From contig JAFQUL010000180.1 of NCBI GenBank assembly GCA_017408535.1, forward strand, positions 1-6,710: a DNA stretch of 6,710 nt, written 5' to 3'. This document shows, in pieces, positions 5,846-6,710 of the stretch (the stretch's first letter is position 1; every line of letters begins with the position of its first letter). The notes beneath the pieces are model-generated. The model saw only the letters and a program-made list of their open reading frames with translations. It did no database searches and was not told where the DNA came from. Made by a program: the position numbers and the translations under genes. Origin of the DNA: Clostridia bacterium. GTDB taxonomy: Bacteria > Bacillota > Clostridia > Oscillospirales > CAG-272.

Positions 5846-6709
5846 TTACTTTACAACTACATTGATTATCTTACCAGGAACGAAGATCTCCTTAACGATC
5901 TGCTTGCCTTCAACTGCGGGAGCAACCTTCTCGTCAAGAAGTGCACTCTTAATAGCTGTATCCTTATCTACATCAGCAGGAAGCACGATAGTAGACTTGA
6001 GTTTGCCGTTGACCTGGATAGCATACTCAACGGTGTTGGATACAGTGAGAGCCTCATCGTATGTAGGCCACTGACCGAGAGAAAGAAGCTCGGTATGACC
6101 AAGCTGTTCCCAGACCTCCTCAGAAAGGTGAGGTGCAAAGGGACAAAGAAGAGATACGAGAGTAGCAAGCTCGTCTTTTGTGATCTTGCCTACTGCAAAA
6201 ATATCGTTCACAAGACTCATCATAGCCGCAATAGCGGTGTTGAATTTCATATTCTCGATATCATTTGATACCTTCTTGATAGTCTTGTGGAATGCGGATT
6301 CAAGCTCGGGAGTTACACCCTCACCCTCTGCTATATCGCAAAGGCTAACAACTCTGTCAAGGAATCTCTTACAGCCTCTCATACTGCTGTCATTCCAGGG
6401 TGTTGCACTCTCGTAATCACCCATAAAGAGAACGTAAACTCTGAGAACGTCAGCTCCGTATGCGTCAACTACATCGTTGGGGTCTACTACGTTACCCTTG
6501 GATTTTGACATCTTATCTCCGTCAGGGCCGAGAATAAGACCCTGTGCAGTTCTCTTTGCATAAGGCTCAGAACAAGGCACTTCGCCGAGATCATAAAGGA
6601 AATGATGCCAGAAGCGGGAATAGATCATATGGCGGGTAACATGCTCCATACCGCCGTTATACCAGTCAACGGGAAGCCAATACTTAAGCTTATCAGGATC
6701 AGCAAATCT
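5846..6709 (-). CDS. leuS: Leucyl-tRNA synthetase, C-terminal part (5' end outside window)
   Basis: Class I aminoacyl-tRNA synthetase that charges tRNA-Leu in the cytoplasm. The frame is open to the right edge, so the N-terminal part is missing. The 287 visible residues begin with the LeuRS catalytic-core segment YWLPVDWYNGGMEHVTRHMI. GLIL follows, then the catalytic loop KMSKSKGN (KMSKS codons at 6500-6514) and YGADVLRVYVLFMG. The anticodon-binding domain includes CPFAPHLSEEVWEQLGH. The C-terminal domain ends IVKEIFVPGKIINVVVK, which matches the normal end of bacterial LeuRS, so the 3' end is complete. The methionine at 6649 is internal. No clear terminator follows the TAA, so read-through into rpsU is possible. 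No truncation or frameshift is seen in the visible part. Confidence 0.97.
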   Translation of the reverse strand, partial: RFADPDKLKYWLPVDWYNGGMEHVTRHMIYSRFWHHFLYDLGEVPCSEPYAKRTAQGLILGPDGDKMSKSKGNVVDPNDVVDAYGADVLRVYVLFMGDYESATPWNDSSMRGCKRFLDRVVSLCDIAEGEGVTPELESAFHKTIKKVSNDIENMKFNTAIAAMMSLVNDIFAVGKITKDELATLVSLLCPFAPHLSEEVWEQLGHTELLSLGQWPTYDEALTVSNTVEYAIQVNGKLKSTIVLPADVDKDTAIKSALLDEKVAPAVEGKQIVKEIFVPGKIINVVVK

Positions 6710-6710
6710 C

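Noticed and set aside
5471..6074. Overlapping plus-strand open frames across the rpsU/leuS region
   Set aside because: They run antisense to rpsU and leuS or through terminator and promoter DNA, and their low-complexity translations match nothing.

Overview
The window looks like chromosomal DNA from an anaerobic, low-to-mid GC Firmicute of the class Clostridia, possibly a Ruminococcus-like gut or rumen organism. Three things suggest this: lipoprotein-type substrate binding with no outer-membrane receptor gene, a clostridial style of LeuRS and S21, and a siroheme/ferredoxin reductase of the anaerobic type. The genus is a guess from protein style, not a search result.

Positions 1-5407 hold five plus-strand genes packed as one operon. 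They are (1) the 3' part of a sulfite/nitrite reductase-family protein with a siroheme-[4Fe-4S] motif plus two ferredoxin clusters; (2) a lipoprotein substrate-binding protein of the iron-siderophore/cobalamin class; (3) a FecCD/BtuC-type permease; (4) its ABC ATPase; and (5) a large surface lipoprotein with a C-terminal SGNH/GDSL esterase domain behind about 340 unrecognised residues. Gaps are 1 nt, 9 nt, a 4-nt ATGA overlap and 30 nt. The unit ends in a perfect 18-bp hairpin at 5426-5472. Its promoter, and any riboswitch or operator, lie left of the window.

Positions 5479-6710 hold two minus-strand housekeeping genes, convergent with the operon: the 3' part of leuS (leucyl-tRNA synthetase, with KMSKS motif and complete C-terminus) followed by rpsU (ribosomal protein S21). 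rpsU has its own consensus promoter (TTGACA, 17 bp, TATAAT) in the 120-bp gap, a very strong Shine-Dalgarno sequence, and an intrinsic terminator at 5479-5509 that sits back to back with the operon terminator.

The most interesting unit is the operon. It physically couples a siroheme-type redox enzyme, a metal-chelate or tetrapyrrole importer and a secreted esterase. A joint role is inference only: for example import of a metal chelate whose ester bonds are cut outside the cell and whose metal or ligand is reduced inside. Ordinary operon stacking of unrelated functions remains possible. I see no mobile element, CRISPR array, tRNA or rRNA. No stretch longer than 300 bases lacks a gene.
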